A DNA stretch of 64,000 nucleotides from Arthrobacter endolithicus. Its GTDB lineage: Bacteria > Actinomycetota > Actinomycetes > Actinomycetales > Micrococcaceae. Where the stretch lies: the NCBI RefSeq assembly GCF_026627425.1, contig NZ_JAPNLH010000001.1, positions 124,001 through 188,000 of the forward strand, in the 5' to 3' direction. Within the stretch, counting starts at the first letter, position 1; every line of letters starts with the position of its first letter. Shown piece by piece: positions 42,905 to 51,953 of the stretch. Under the pieces are notes generated by a model. It was not told the DNA's origin, searched no databases, and worked only from the letters and a program-made list of their open reading frames with translations. Both the position numbers and the translations under genes were made by a program.

Positions 42905-44680
42905 CTACTCAGTGGCCTGCGTTTCGGCGCCTGCCACGACCTCGCCGTTGCGCCGTCGCGTCCGGCTGCGGTTGCGTCGGGGGCGCGCCGGCTGGGCCAA
43001 GCCGTCCGCGTCGTTGCCTGCCGTCGTGGTGTCGGTTTCGGTGGTGCCGGGGGCTTCGGTGGACGGCCGACGGCGGCTTCGTTCCGCGCCGCTGCCTGCC
43101 GAACCAGCGCGCGCACGGCTGCGTTGGCCCTCGCCGCCGGACGTGCGGTCACTGTCCGTGGAACGCGCGCCGGAAGTGCGCCCGCCGGATCGGCCATCGG
43201 CGTCGGACTTCCTGCCGGCTTCACGTCCGGTTGTGCGGCCGGCATCCCGCCCGCCGGAACGGCCAGTCTGCGGTGCTGCAGTGCGTTTGCCCGTCTCGCC
43301 CAAATCCTCGAGGACCTCGGCATCGATTCCGGCGTGCGTGCGCTGGTTCCGCGGCAGCCGTCCCTTGGTACCCTCGGGGATATCCAGGTCTTCGTAGAGG
43401 TGCGGCGAGGAGGAATACGTCTCCACCGGCTCCGGAACGTTCAGGCCCAGCGCCTTGTTAATCAGGGCCCAGCGCGGCATGTCATCCCAGTCCACAAAGG
43501 TCACCGCGGTGCCCTTATTGCCGGCCCGGCCGGTGCGGCCCACCCGGTGCAGATAGATCTTTTCGTCCTCGACGCATTGGTAATTGATCACGTGCGTGAC
43601 GTCGTCAACGTCAATGCCGCGGGCGGCAACGTCGGTGGCCACGAGCACATCGACCTTGTTGTTGCGGAAGGCACGCAGCGCCTGCTCGCGCGCTCCCTGG
43701 CCCAGGTCCCCATGGATGGCGGCGGCGGCAAAACCGCGGTCAATGAGCTCATCGGAGACCTTGGCCGCAGTGCGCTTGGTCTTGGTGAAGATGATGGTCC
43801 GGCCGCGTCCACGGGCCTGTAGGATGCGCGAGACAACTTCGGCCTTGTCCATGCTGTGCGCCCGGTAAACCAGCTGGCGGATGTCGCGCTTGGTCAGGCC
43901 CTCGTCATCCGGGTCGGCGGCGCGGATGTGGGTTGGCTGCGTCATGTACCGCCGGGCCATGGCAACGACGGCGCCGGGCATGGTGGCGGAGAACAGTAGC
44001 GTCTGGCGGACTGCAGGCGTGCCGGCGATCAGCGTTTCGACGTCGGGCAGGAAACCCAGGTCCAGCATTTCGTCCGCCTCGTCCAGCACGACGATTTTGA
44101 CGCTTTTGAGGTTCAGGTGTTTTTGCTTATACAAATCAATCAGGCGTCCGGGAGTGCCGACCACTACCTCGACGCCCTTTTGCAGGGATTCTATCTGTGG
44201 CTCGTAAGCGCGGCCACCGTAGATGGTGACGATCCGCGCACCCCGCTGCCGGGACGCCGTTGCCAGATCGTTGGCCACCTGGACGGCCAGTTCGCGGGTC
44301 GGCACAATCACCATGGCCTGCGGGGCGCCCGGCGTGGTGAGCTTGTCGTACCCCGGGTCCTTGGGAGCCACAACGCGCTGCAGCGCCGGAATGCCAAAGC
44401 CAAGGGTCTTACCGGTTCCGGTTTTTGCCTGGCCGATAATGTCGTGGCCGGCCAGTGCGATCGGCAGCGTCATGGACTGGATCGGGAAAGGGTGGGTAAT
44501 GCCGGCTGCGGTGAGCGAGGCAACGATGTCCTCGCGGACATTGAAGTCGGCGAAAGTCTGCGCCACTTCCTGGTGCGGTTCCGCCGTGGTGGTCAGTGTT
44601 GCTTCAACAGTGAGCTCGTCGTCGCTGTTATCGGCGTGCAGTCGGGTTTCGCCGCCGGTGTTCGTGGTGTCAGTTTCCAA
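42905..44680 (-). CDS. DEAD-box ATP-dependent RNA helicase, RhlE/DeaD-like, with basic tail
   Basis: A 591-residue helicase. The core has the Q motif (FADFNVREDIVASLTAAGITHPFPIQ), motif I AKTGTGKT, Ia PTRELA, II DEAD, III SAT, V TDVAARGID and VI HRVGRTGR. The last 150 residues are disordered, rich in Gly/Arg/Ser, with GRxx tetrapeptide runs (DAGRTTGREAGRKS), a likely RNA-binding tail. It starts at TTG 44680 with a weak ribosome site; no ATG exists near the N-terminus. A long leader precedes it. The Mycobacterium rhlE neighbour is a MiaE_2 gene, also nearby here. Confidence 0.92.
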   Translation of the reverse strand: METDTTNTGGETRLHADNSDDELTVEATLTTTAEPHQEVAQTFADFNVREDIVASLTAAGITHPFPIQSMTLPIALAGHDIIGQAKTGTGKTLGFGIPALQRVVAPKDPGYDKLTTPGAPQAMVIVPTRELAVQVANDLATASRQRGARIVTIYGGRAYEPQIESLQKGVEVVVGTPGRLIDLYKQKHLNLKSVKIVVLDEADEMLDLGFLPDVETLIAGTPAVRQTLLFSATMPGAVVAMARRYMTQPTHIRAADPDDEGLTKRDIRQLVYRAHSMDKAEVVSRILQARGRGRTIIFTKTKRTAAKVSDELIDRGFAAAAIHGDLGQGAREQALRAFRNNKVDVLVATDVAARGIDVDDVTHVINYQCVEDEKIYLHRVGRTGRAGNKGTAVTFVDWDDMPRWALINKALGLNVPEPVETYSSSPHLYEDLDIPEGTKGRLPRNQRTHAGIDAEVLEDLGETGKRTAAPQTGRSGGRDAGRTTGREAGRKSDADGRSGGRTSGARSTDSDRTSGGEGQRSRARAGSAGSGAERSRRRPSTEAPGTTETDTTTAGNDADGLAQPARPRRNRSRTRRRNGEVVAGAETQATE

Positions 44681-45025
44681 GTATTTTTACCGCTCAATTC
44701 GTCTATTCAGGTGCCGCTAACCAAGGCTTCGACGCCGGCCCGGAAGGGGTCGAACGGAGCCAGAGGCGGCACGTCCAGCGGAAGCCGATCGCGGGCTAAC
44801 AACTGCTTGCCGGCTGCCACTGCAGTTTTCCTGCGCAGCGCGCTGACATCTTAAGATCGCGTAGGGGCGGGCTTGAGAGAACTTTCGAAAAGGAAACAAT
44901 CAACGACCGGGCATCCATGTCTACAGTCCAAGTCTAACCGGTCACCCGGTGTTTCACCGTGCTTTGGGCCGATTCGCGCCCGCTCTGACACCTCGGACGG
45001 TCCTCAAAGGGTCCTCAGCGGTTCC
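44681..45025 (-). promoter_or_regulatory. Long leader and promoter region of the DEAD-box helicase
   Basis: A 345-base spacer after the RNB ribonuclease gene. On the minus strand GTGACC (44945-44940), a 16-base spacer and TAGACA (44923-44918) form a possible promoter, which would give a leader of about 230 bases. Long leaders on cold-type helicase mRNAs are known to be regulatory, but no specific element was recognised. A 60-codon frame within it (44899-44717) has no support as a gene. Confidence 0.35.
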
Positions 45026-46567
45026 TCACAAGGTCGTGAAGAGAACGGTCCGGGTCGCAATGTCCGCCTGCAGCAGCCGCACACGGACGTTCGTGCCGGG
45101 CTCCAGCGCACCCGCGCAATACGCCGAAACGGCAGGATCCTTGAGCTGGATGATGCTCTTGGGACTGGCAGGTGCATTACCGTTACCGTTGCTCTTGGGA
45201 CCGCTGATGACGACGGCGTCAAACTCGGCGCCGACATGAGCGCTCAGTACGGCAGCCTCAACGGTGTCAATGGCGGCCCTGTCCACCTTGTTGGCCAGCT
45301 GATCCGATGCCATCATGATCGACGGCAGCTGAGCTAAAGCATCGCGGGCCCATTGCGGAACGGATTCACCGGCGCACAAGGCGGCGCAGATCGCCAGCAC
45401 AAACCGGTCCACCAGACGGCGCAGCGGCGCGGTGGTATGCGCGTACGGCGCGGCAACGGCGGCCTGGACGCTGTGCGGCGGCAGCTCGCCGTCGAAGGGG
45501 GTGTAGCCAGCTCCGCGAAACAGCGACGTGGCCGCGTGCATTAGTGCGAGTTGCTGGGGATCGGAGGTATCCAAGGAGCGCAGATAATCGCCATAAGGTA
45601 TGTCCACGGGCCACGGTTTGGCCAGTACCACGGTCTGCCGCCGGTACCGGTCCACCGACGCCGCATCCGGCTCAGGCATGGTGCGCAGGATGCCGACCCT
45701 GCCTTCGAGCATCAGCGCCGCAGCGGCCATCCCGGTCAGCAGGGAGATCTGCGCGTTCCAGTCCTCTACCGGCAGCGCCGGCCGGAACACTAGCCGGTAC
45801 CGGTCGCCGTCGAACTCCACCTCTTGCCGGGGAACATTTAGGCTTGCCCCGCCGCGCTTGTGCTCCAGGGCAATGCGCTTGAGCCCGATCTCCTTGAGCA
45901 GGCACAGCGTTTGGGCGACGGCGCCATCGGTCTCGTTCGCCAGTTCCGGGCTGGAGTCGCCGTCGATCATGGCCTGTGCCTGAGCGTAGTCGAGCCTTGC
46001 CACGCTCCGGATCGCCGCGCGCCGCACCGTCGTCGAGATTTCTTCCCCGGCGGCGTCCAGGGCAATCTGCCATACAAACGCGGACCGGAGGCGGCCCGGC
46101 AGCAGGCTGGCCGCATCCTCGCTCATGCGCGCGGGATGAAGCGGTACACGGCCGTCGGGCGTGTACACCGTCTGCCCGCGGTGCCTGGTTTCCGAATCCA
46201 GGGCACCCGCCGGTGGGACGAAGGACGGGACATCCGCGATGGCATAGTGCACAAGGTAGGTCGGTGCAGGGCCGTCTGCCGTGTTCCGGCTGTCTGCCGC
46301 GTCCGGCACCGGATCCGGGCCGGCGAACGGCTCCAGAAACATCGCCTGGTCCAGGTCCATTGAGCCCGGCGGATCGATGCTAAGAAATGGCTGGGCCGTC
46401 AGATCGAGTTCGGGGAGCCGATGGGCGGCAATGGCGGCGCTCACCTCTGCCAATACCTCCTCGCTGAACCCTTGGGGAAGCTTGAATTCCGTCTTCAGGT
46501 TCGCCAGCGCCAGGGCAAGTTCCTGTTGGGCGGCACTGGAGTGCACATCAATGTGAGAGTAAGGCAC
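45026..46567 (-). CDS. RNB-domain exoribonuclease (RNase II/R-like)
   Basis: A 513-residue protein. The RNB catalytic block (LSIDPPGSMDLDQAM, near residue 63-77, with the metal-binding Asp residues) is followed by HYAIADVPSFV, RHRGQTVYTPDGRVPLHPARMSEDAASLLPG and the later PYAHTTAPLRRLVDRF substrate block. It is shorter than RNase R and lacks clear N-terminal cold-shock domains, a form common in actinobacteria. It degrades RNA 3' to 5'. GTG 46567 starts it. It is divergent from the MiaE_2 gene and upstream of the helicase on the same strand, suggesting a shared RNA-turnover role. Confidence 0.92.
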   Translation of the reverse strand: MPYSHIDVHSSAAQQELALALANLKTEFKLPQGFSEEVLAEVSAAIAAHRLPELDLTAQPFLSIDPPGSMDLDQAMFLEPFAGPDPVPDAADSRNTADGPAPTYLVHYAIADVPSFVPPAGALDSETRHRGQTVYTPDGRVPLHPARMSEDAASLLPGRLRSAFVWQIALDAAGEEISTTVRRAAIRSVARLDYAQAQAMIDGDSSPELANETDGAVAQTLCLLKEIGLKRIALEHKRGGASLNVPRQEVEFDGDRYRLVFRPALPVEDWNAQISLLTGMAAAALMLEGRVGILRTMPEPDAASVDRYRRQTVVLAKPWPVDIPYGDYLRSLDTSDPQQLALMHAATSLFRGAGYTPFDGELPPHSVQAAVAAPYAHTTAPLRRLVDRFVLAICAALCAGESVPQWARDALAQLPSIMMASDQLANKVDRAAIDTVEAAVLSAHVGAEFDAVVISGPKSNGNGNAPASPKSIIQLKDPAVSAYCAGALEPGTNVRVRLLQADIATRTVLFTTL

Positions 46568-46586
46568 CCGCTAAGCCTAGCGGCGA

Positions 46587-46672
46587 GGGCCCCGCCCCGC
46601 GGCTTTTTGGCGGGGTGGGTAGGGCGACGGCGCTAGCCCGAAGGCCCCGCCCGGCGGCTTTTGGCGGGGTGG
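46587..46672. repeat. Pair of near-identical GC-rich hairpin elements
   Basis: GGCCCCGCC and GGCGGGGTGGG flank a loop with GCTTTTT (46587-46618), and again with GCTTTT (46642-46672), 55 bp apart. They lie in the divergent spacer between the RNB and MiaE_2 starts. The T run is in the loop rather than after the stem, so they are not standard terminators. Confidence 0.6.
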
Positions 46673-46720
46673 GATCCCCCGTTCCACCGGTAGCGTACCG
46701 GACCCGTTACCCTAGGTTCT

Positions 46721-47425
46721 ATGAGTATTCCGCCGGGTGAGTCCGCCCCGAACGTCTCCGTCGGTGAGCTGAATGCACGCTATGACAAGTTCGTCGTAGA
46801 CCTCTTAGGCGTCATCGCTTACGGAGAACTTTCCGCCTTTGAGCGCTTGTCCTCCGACGCCCGGTATTCACCCACTCTGCATGACCGGGCCGCTCTGGGC
46901 CGGATGGCCGTGACAGAGTTCGAGCATTTTGAGGTGGTCCGGGGCCGGTTGGCTGAGATGAACATGGACGTAGAGCTCGCGATCCGCCCGTTCCAACCAT
47001 CAATTGACGCTTTCCATGACCGCACCCGGCCCGCGGACTGGTACGAATCGCTCATGAAGGCATACGTTGTCGACGCCATTTCCGAGGACTTCTACCGCGC
47101 CATCAGTGAATTTTTGGACCCACGCACACGCGAAATCATCAAGGCGGTCCAGACCAATGAGGAGTCCGGTAGGCTGCTGCAGGAGCGGCTGAAGAAAATG
47201 CTGGCCGACGACCCCCGGCTGGCCTCCCGGCTGGCTTTGTGGGGCAGACGATTGGTCGCGGAGGTGCTGACCCAGGCACGGCAAGTGGGGACGGAACACA
47301 CCTTCCTGCGTGGCTTAATGGCCGACGACGACGTTCCAGCCGCGCGCGACGAGGTCAGTACGCTGATGGCGCAGCTGACCAAGAACCACTCCCGGCGGAT
47401 GAGTCTGTTGGGCCTGACTGCCTGA
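46721..47425 (+). CDS. Ferritin-like MiaE_2 family protein
   Basis: A 234-residue helical protein. Ferritin-like carboxylate/His positions are visible (YGELSAFERL, then VTEFEHFEVVRGRL with ExxH, later SEDFYRAI and TEHTFLRGL), matching the actinobacterial MiaE_2 (ferritin-like fold, tRNA-hydroxylase-like) family; activity is unproven. ATG 46721 is clear. The last codons and the stop lie inside a 21-unit CTGN array, so the C-terminus (LGLTA) is partly coded by the repeat, and gain or loss of units there could change it. The Mycobacterium homologue neighbours rhlE. Confidence 0.85.
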   Translation: MSIPPGESAPNVSVGELNARYDKFVVDLLGVIAYGELSAFERLSSDARYSPTLHDRAALGRMAVTEFEHFEVVRGRLAEMNMDVELAIRPFQPSIDAFHDRTRPADWYESLMKAYVVDAISEDFYRAISEFLDPRTREIIKAVQTNEESGRLLQERLKKMLADDPRLASRLALWGRRLVAEVLTQARQVGTEHTFLRGLMADDDVPAARDEVSTLMAQLTKNHSRRMSLLGLTA

Positions 47426-47497
47426 CTGCCTGTCTGCCTGACTGCCTGCCTGACTGCCTGTCTGCCTGTCTGCCTGTCTGCCTGTCTGCCTGACTGT
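47414..47497 (+). repeat. 4-bp tandem array (CTGN), 21 units, across a stop codon
   Basis: Twenty-one consecutive tetranucleotides of form CTGA, CTGC or CTGT fill 84 bases. In the second half CTGCCTGT alternates regularly, giving an 8-bp period. The MiaE_2 stop codon (47423-47425) is in the third unit. Because units are 4 bp, changes in copy number before the stop would shift the frame. Confidence 0.95.
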
Positions 47498-47575
47498 CGT
47501 GGGCCGAGGAGCATCTCAGGCCATGCCAGGCGGCGCCGGCGGGAGAGTCTATCGAGCGAAAGGCGGCAGAGCCAG

Positions 47576-48619
47576 ATGGCGGTAGTCCGCGAGTTTTTTC
47601 GGCTGGGTCCGGCCCGGGACGACCACTATCCGGCGCTACGTTGCGCGATCGGAGTGGCCGTGCCGCTGCTGGTACTGCTGTTCCTGGGGCGTTCGGACCT
47701 TGCCATTTACGCCGTGTTCGGTGCCTTCACCGGGATCTTCGGCAGGGGTGAAAGCTACCGGCTCCGGATGGCGCACCAGCTGCAGGCCGGCCTGCTGATC
47801 CTGACGGCTGTAACGCTGGGCTCGCTCAATTCCCTGGCCGGGGCGGCGCCGTGGTGGATCATCTCAACGACTGCGGCGGTAGGGGCAGTTGGTGCGGTGG
47901 CCGCTGAGCGTCTCCGGCTGGGACCGGTAGGCCCATTCTTCTTCATCTTTCCCTTCGCGGCCACCTCCTACATACCCTTGACCGTCCCGCTCTCAGTCCC
48001 GCTGCTGACGACGGCGCTGCCCGTGGTGCTGGCCGTTGTCGTCGGGATTTCCGGTTGGTTCATCCGTCGGGCATTGGGCAAACCATCACGGCCGAGGCCG
48101 GCTACGGCGAGCCGGTCGGTCAACTCGCCCGCGGTCAGGCTGCAGGCGATGCGGTATGCGCTGGCCATCGCGGCAGCAGGCGCCCTGGCGACGATCACCG
48201 GGGTAGGGCACAGCTACTGGGCAATGGTGAGCGCGGCCGTGCCTCTGATGGGACCTGACATGGCCAAGCGGGTGATCCGAGGAGTGCACCGGATTCTTGG
48301 CACGCTGGCCGGACTAGGGGTGCTCTGGCTGGTATTGCTGCTGGCGCTGACGCCATGGCAAGTGGTGCTGCTGGTGGTGGTTCTGCAGTTCCTGGCGGAA
48401 GTATTCGTCGCCCGGCACTACGGGCTGGCCCTGCTGTTCATCACGCCGCTGGCACTGCTGATGACGGAACTGGCGCACCCGGGCAATGTGGGTCTTTTGA
48501 TGCTGGAGCGGGCCGTGGAAACCGGCATCGGCGCGGCGGTGGGCATCGCCGTCGCCCTTCTGTTGCGGGACCGGAATCGGCCGCGCGGCATGCCGCGCAC
48601 CGCCCGCCGGCTCCCATAG
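47576..48619 (+). CDS. FUSC-family membrane protein (aromatic-acid exporter like)
   Basis: A 347-residue membrane protein with two clusters of helices (about residues 15-165 and 195-335) around a cytoplasmic loop, as in FUSC_2/aromatic acid exporter proteins. YAVFGAFTGIFGRGESYRLR in the first half and HSYWAMVSAAVPLMGPDMAKRVIRGVHRILGTLAG in the second are family signatures. It probably exports small organic acids or drugs; the substrate is unknown. ATG 47576 has a purine-rich stretch upstream. It stands alone between the tetranucleotide array and an oxidoreductase gene. Confidence 0.87.
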   Translation: MAVVREFFRLGPARDDHYPALRCAIGVAVPLLVLLFLGRSDLAIYAVFGAFTGIFGRGESYRLRMAHQLQAGLLILTAVTLGSLNSLAGAAPWWIISTTAAVGAVGAVAAERLRLGPVGPFFFIFPFAATSYIPLTVPLSVPLLTTALPVVLAVVVGISGWFIRRALGKPSRPRPATASRSVNSPAVRLQAMRYALAIAAAGALATITGVGHSYWAMVSAAVPLMGPDMAKRVIRGVHRILGTLAGLGVLWLVLLLALTPWQVVLLVVVLQFLAEVFVARHYGLALLFITPLALLMTELAHPGNVGLLMLERAVETGIGAAVGIAVALLLRDRNRPRGMPRTARRLP

Positions 48620-48732
48620 TGGCCACCGCGGCCCCCGATGCCCGGAGCTGCGAAATATGCCGGGCCTGCTGACGGTTAGCACTTAGGAGCCCACCGAATT
48701 CGGCGCGTATCCCAACGAAAGGTCCACACCTG

Positions 48733-49722
48733 ATGACTGTTCCCCTCTCCATCCTCGACCTGGCCCACATTGGCCGAGGCGAAGCCGCCGAAAGTTTTAA
48801 AGCCAGCGTGGCACTGGCGCAGCGCGCGGAGGAGTGGGGCTACCGACGGATCTGGTATGCAGAACACCACAACATGCCCACCATCGCCTCCTCGGCCACC
48901 AGCGTTCTGATTGCCCATGTTGCTGCGAATACAACGAAGATCAGACTGGGCGCCGGCGGGATCATGCTGCCGAACCATGCGCCGCTGACCATTGCCGAGC
49001 AGTTTGGAACACTGGAAACCCTGCACCCGGGGCGCATTGACCTTGGTCTGGGCAGGGCGCCGGGAAGTGATCAGAAGACCATGCGTGCCTTGCGCCGGGA
49101 CCCGATGTCCTCGGACACGTTCCCGCAGGACGTTATGGAGCTGCAGGGATATCTCACCGGCAACACGCGGATCCCGGGCATTAACGCGATCCCCGGCCAG
49201 GGCACCAATGTGCCGCTGTATATTTTGGGATCTTCGTTGTTTGGCGCCAAGCTCGCCGCAGCGCTGGGACTACCGTATTCGTTTGCCTCGCACTTCGCGC
49301 CCAGTGCCCTTGAGGATGCGGTGAAGATTTACCGGCGAGAGTTCCAGCCTTCAGAGCAACTCGCCGAGCCGTATGTCATCGCCGGTGTCAATGTGATCGC
49401 AGCCGATACCGAGGAGGACGCACAGCGGCAGTTCCTGGCCGCCAAGCGCAACAGAATTTCCCAGATGGTAGGCCAGGGCCAAACCTTCACGGACGCTGAA
49501 GCGGACCTGCTGCTGGAATCCCCGGCGGGCCATCAGGTGCTGCAGATGGCCAGGTATTCCGCTGTCGGGACGGCCGCCCAGGTGAAGGAGTACCTGGATG
49601 ACTTCACCGCAGTAGCTCAGGCTGATGAGCTTATTGTGGCTACCCAGGCGAGCAGTGTGGACAGCTGGCTGCGGTCCTACCAGCTGTTGGCCGAGGTTGC
49701 CGGACTTGTGCCGGGAAAATGA
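48733..49722 (+). CDS. LLM-class flavin-dependent oxidoreductase
   Basis: A 329-residue luciferase-like monooxygenase. The TIM-barrel signature [50 protein letters not shown]-type region (about residues 42-92), the following [12 protein letters not shown] and the late ASHFAP segment match the group with a MsnO8-like annotation. It uses reduced flavin and probably oxygen on an unknown substrate. ATG 48733 follows an AAGG about ten bases upstream. No partner flavin reductase is nearby. Confidence 0.9.
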   Translation: MTVPLSILDLAHIGRGEAAESFKASVALAQRAEEWGYRRIWYAEHHNMPTIASSATSVLIAHVAANTTKIRLGAGGIMLPNHAPLTIAEQFGTLETLHPGRIDLGLGRAPGSDQKTMRALRRDPMSSDTFPQDVMELQGYLTGNTRIPGINAIPGQGTNVPLYILGSSLFGAKLAAALGLPYSFASHFAPSALEDAVKIYRREFQPSEQLAEPYVIAGVNVIAADTEEDAQRQFLAAKRNRISQMVGQGQTFTDAEADLLLESPAGHQVLQMARYSAVGTAAQVKEYLDDFTAVAQADELIVATQASSVDSWLRSYQLLAEVAGLVPGK

Positions 49723-49871
49723 CCTCTGCCCGTGAGATGACGGCCGCCCGTGAAATAGGCGGCTGCGGCGCGCGTCGTTGTGCCGGAGGGGCGTTATTCG
49801 GGCTAGGCCGGCGCCATGCTACTGTCACGTCGGTAGGACGGATCCGGCGGCAGCAGTAAAAGGGCGGGAAA

Positions 49872-50630
49872 TTGATCGGTTCATCGGCAGCGCTCTGGGG
49901 AACGCAACTACTGTCCCTTTCTTTCGCTTTGTTGTTATCCACCGCGATCGGCTTCGAGCGGCAGCTGAAGAGCAAGTCCGCGGGAATGCGCACCCACGCG
50001 CTGGTCGGCACCGGCGCGGCGCTTTTTATGGTGGTCAGTAAATTTGGCTTTGACGACGTTTTGGTCAAGGACCTGGTCCGATTGGATCCCTCCCGGGTCG
50101 CGGCGCAGATCGTCTCCGGCATCGGCTTCATTGGGGCCGGTCTGGTGTTTGTCCGCCGGAACAAAGTGCGCGGATTGACGACGGCGGCGTCCATCTGGCT
50201 GACCGCCGGTGTTGGTACCGCCGCGGGAGCCGGCCTGATCATCCCCGCCGTCTTTGTGACGTTGGCGCACTTTTTGGTGGTGTTTCTCTACCCGTTCATC
50301 GTCAGCCGCACCCGGCTCGGAAACCTGAACGAGCACACCATCCACGTCCGCTATCTCGATGGGATCGGGGCGTTGCGGGTGATCATGCTGACCTGCACCG
50401 AACTTGGTTTTGCGATCATGGGATTCACCACCCGCGCCAGCGAGGACGGGACTTTGTACCGGGTGCTGGGGAACATTCCACCGGACGACGGCGGCGGGAC
50501 GGACATAGCGGAAGTCACCGTCGAGGTGGAGCTGGAAATCAGCGGCACCACGCCTATTAGCGTGTTGACCCATCGGCTGGGTTCAGTAGCCGGGGTGCGT
50601 GGGCTGTCCATCGACGACGACGCCGAATAG
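49872..50630 (+). CDS. MgtC/SapB-family membrane protein
   Basis: A 252-residue protein. The N-terminal membrane domain has STAIGFERQLKSKSAGMRTHALVGTGAALFMVVS, then VSGIGFIGAGLVFVRRNKVRGLTTAASIWLTAGVG, the MgtC signatures with about five helices in residues 1-150. A soluble C-terminal ACT-like region (HVRYLDGIGALRVIMLTCTELGF) completes it. MgtC proteins affect growth at low magnesium and ATP synthase activity in other bacteria. It starts with TTG at 49872 after an AAAAGGGCGGG stretch. It converges with the acyltransferase with 2 bases between. Confidence 0.9.
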   Translation: MIGSSAALWGTQLLSLSFALLLSTAIGFERQLKSKSAGMRTHALVGTGAALFMVVSKFGFDDVLVKDLVRLDPSRVAAQIVSGIGFIGAGLVFVRRNKVRGLTTAASIWLTAGVGTAAGAGLIIPAVFVTLAHFLVVFLYPFIVSRTRLGNLNEHTIHVRYLDGIGALRVIMLTCTELGFAIMGFTTRASEDGTLYRVLGNIPPDDGGGTDIAEVTVEVELEISGTTPISVLTHRLGSVAGVRGLSIDDDAE

Positions 50631-50632
50631 CG

Positions 50633-51829
50633 TCAGGTGCGTGGCCTGCGCAGGAATCTGCGCGCCGGCTCCTCGACGTAGTTGTAGAGCAGGAACGTCG
50701 ATAGACCGATAGCGGCCAGTGTCGAGGCGGCCAGGACGTTTTGCATGTTTGTGCCAGCCGGAGTGAGTACCTCAACGATGAGCCAGTGGTAAAGGTAAAT
50801 GAAAAGCATGTGCACCAGATACAGGCTGTAGGACGCGCGGCCGCCGGCCAGCAGCCAGGGGTGGCTCAAGAAGGCCTGCACCCGGCCGCGGGCCACGCTG
50901 AGAAGCGCTAAGAGGGCGGGAAAGAGCAGAACGACCAGCCGCCCAAATCCTCGCGACGGGCCCAGGACCAGCACACCGGTAATCAGCACAACAATGAGGA
51001 TGGCGGCGGGACCGGCGCGCGAGGAGTTGAAATGGATCCGTCCCCGGTTGCGGACCGCCAGAAGTGCGAAGGCACCGGCGGTAAAACAGCAGAATATTTG
51101 CACCAGCCAGCTGTACGGGTAGGGATGGACAGTGTCCAGGAGCTGGCCCGGTCCGAGCAAAGAAACCGGGAGCAGTACCAGCACCGACGCGGTCATGGCT
51201 GCCAACGGATGCAGTTGGCGCAGCCGGTAGAACCCCAACGCGGTCACCGGAAAGGCCAAATACGCCAACCATTCCGCGCTGACAGTCCAGCCCGGCCCAA
51301 ACCAGCTGGCGCCGTCGGTGAACGGCTGAAACCACAGGTGAATCATCAGCAGCTGCTTGATCAGTCCCCAGGCGGAGATATCAGGGGACCGCGCCTGCAG
51401 GGACCAGGCCAGCACCGAATGCTGTGTTGTGCCGAGCAGGAACCACAGACCCACTAGACCGATCAGCAAAGCGAACGCCGGCCACATCCGGGCAAACCGG
51501 GCCCAGACAAAGTCACGGTAGCCAGCCACGCTCAGCTTGGGCCCGAGGCGCTCCAGATACGTGTACGAGATGATGAACCCGCTGAGCACGAAAAACACGT
51601 CCACACCGAGGTCGCCACTGACTATGAGCGGATGGAACGCCGTAAAAACGGGTTTAAGGAACGTATTACTCAGGAGCTGGAGGTGGAACAGTACCACCCA
51701 GACGGCGGCAATTAGCCGCAATGAGGTTAAAGCTCCGATCTGCGGTTCTGCACCTGCCAGGCTTGTCTGCCGCGCAGGGCGTGCCTGTTTTGCCGCTGGT
51801 GGCCGGGGGAGGGTGATCTGGGCGAGCAT
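50633..51829 (-). CDS. Acyltransferase-3 family membrane protein
   Basis: A protein of about 398 residues with about ten membrane helices. The early block TSLRLIAAVWVVLFHLQLL contains the conserved catalytic His, followed by GVDVFFVLSGFIISYTYLERL and FVWARFARMWPAF, the acyltransferase_3 (OafA/YrhL) signature. It probably O-acetylates an envelope glycan or lipid. ATG 51829 is preceded by GGAG at short spacing; GTG 51838 is an alternative. It lies downstream of thiE on the same strand, 165 bases away, with a small 18-bp repeat between. Confidence 0.88.
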   Translation of the reverse strand: MLAQITLPRPPAAKQARPARQTSLAGAEPQIGALTSLRLIAAVWVVLFHLQLLSNTFLKPVFTAFHPLIVSGDLGVDVFFVLSGFIISYTYLERLGPKLSVAGYRDFVWARFARMWPAFALLIGLVGLWFLLGTTQHSVLAWSLQARSPDISAWGLIKQLLMIHLWFQPFTDGASWFGPGWTVSAEWLAYLAFPVTALGFYRLRQLHPLAAMTASVLVLLPVSLLGPGQLLDTVHPYPYSWLVQIFCCFTAGAFALLAVRNRGRIHFNSSRAGPAAILIVVLITGVLVLGPSRGFGRLVVLLFPALLALLSVARGRVQAFLSHPWLLAGGRASYSLYLVHMLFIYLYHWLIVEVLTPAGTNMQNVLAASTLAAIGLSTFLLYNYVEEPARRFLRRPRT

Positions 51830-51953
51830 TGACTCCACGCTACGTTACTGGTCCGCAGGGCGGCTGAGCGAAAGCTGGGAGTTGCGTGAACGGCCCTGCG
51901 GCGCCGGCAGGGCACAGCAACTGTGAACCCGGCTCTAGATATCCGGTATGGCT

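Noticed and set aside
44717-44899. 60-codon minus-strand frame in the helicase leader
   Set aside because: Arg/Ser-rich translation, no ribosome site of note and no recognisable content; more likely untranslated leader.
46587-46672. Hairpin pair as Rho-independent terminators
   Set aside because: The T run is inside the loops and the position is between divergent starts.
47414-47497. CRISPR-like array
   Set aside because: The units are 4 bp without spacers and no cas genes are nearby; it is a simple tandem repeat.
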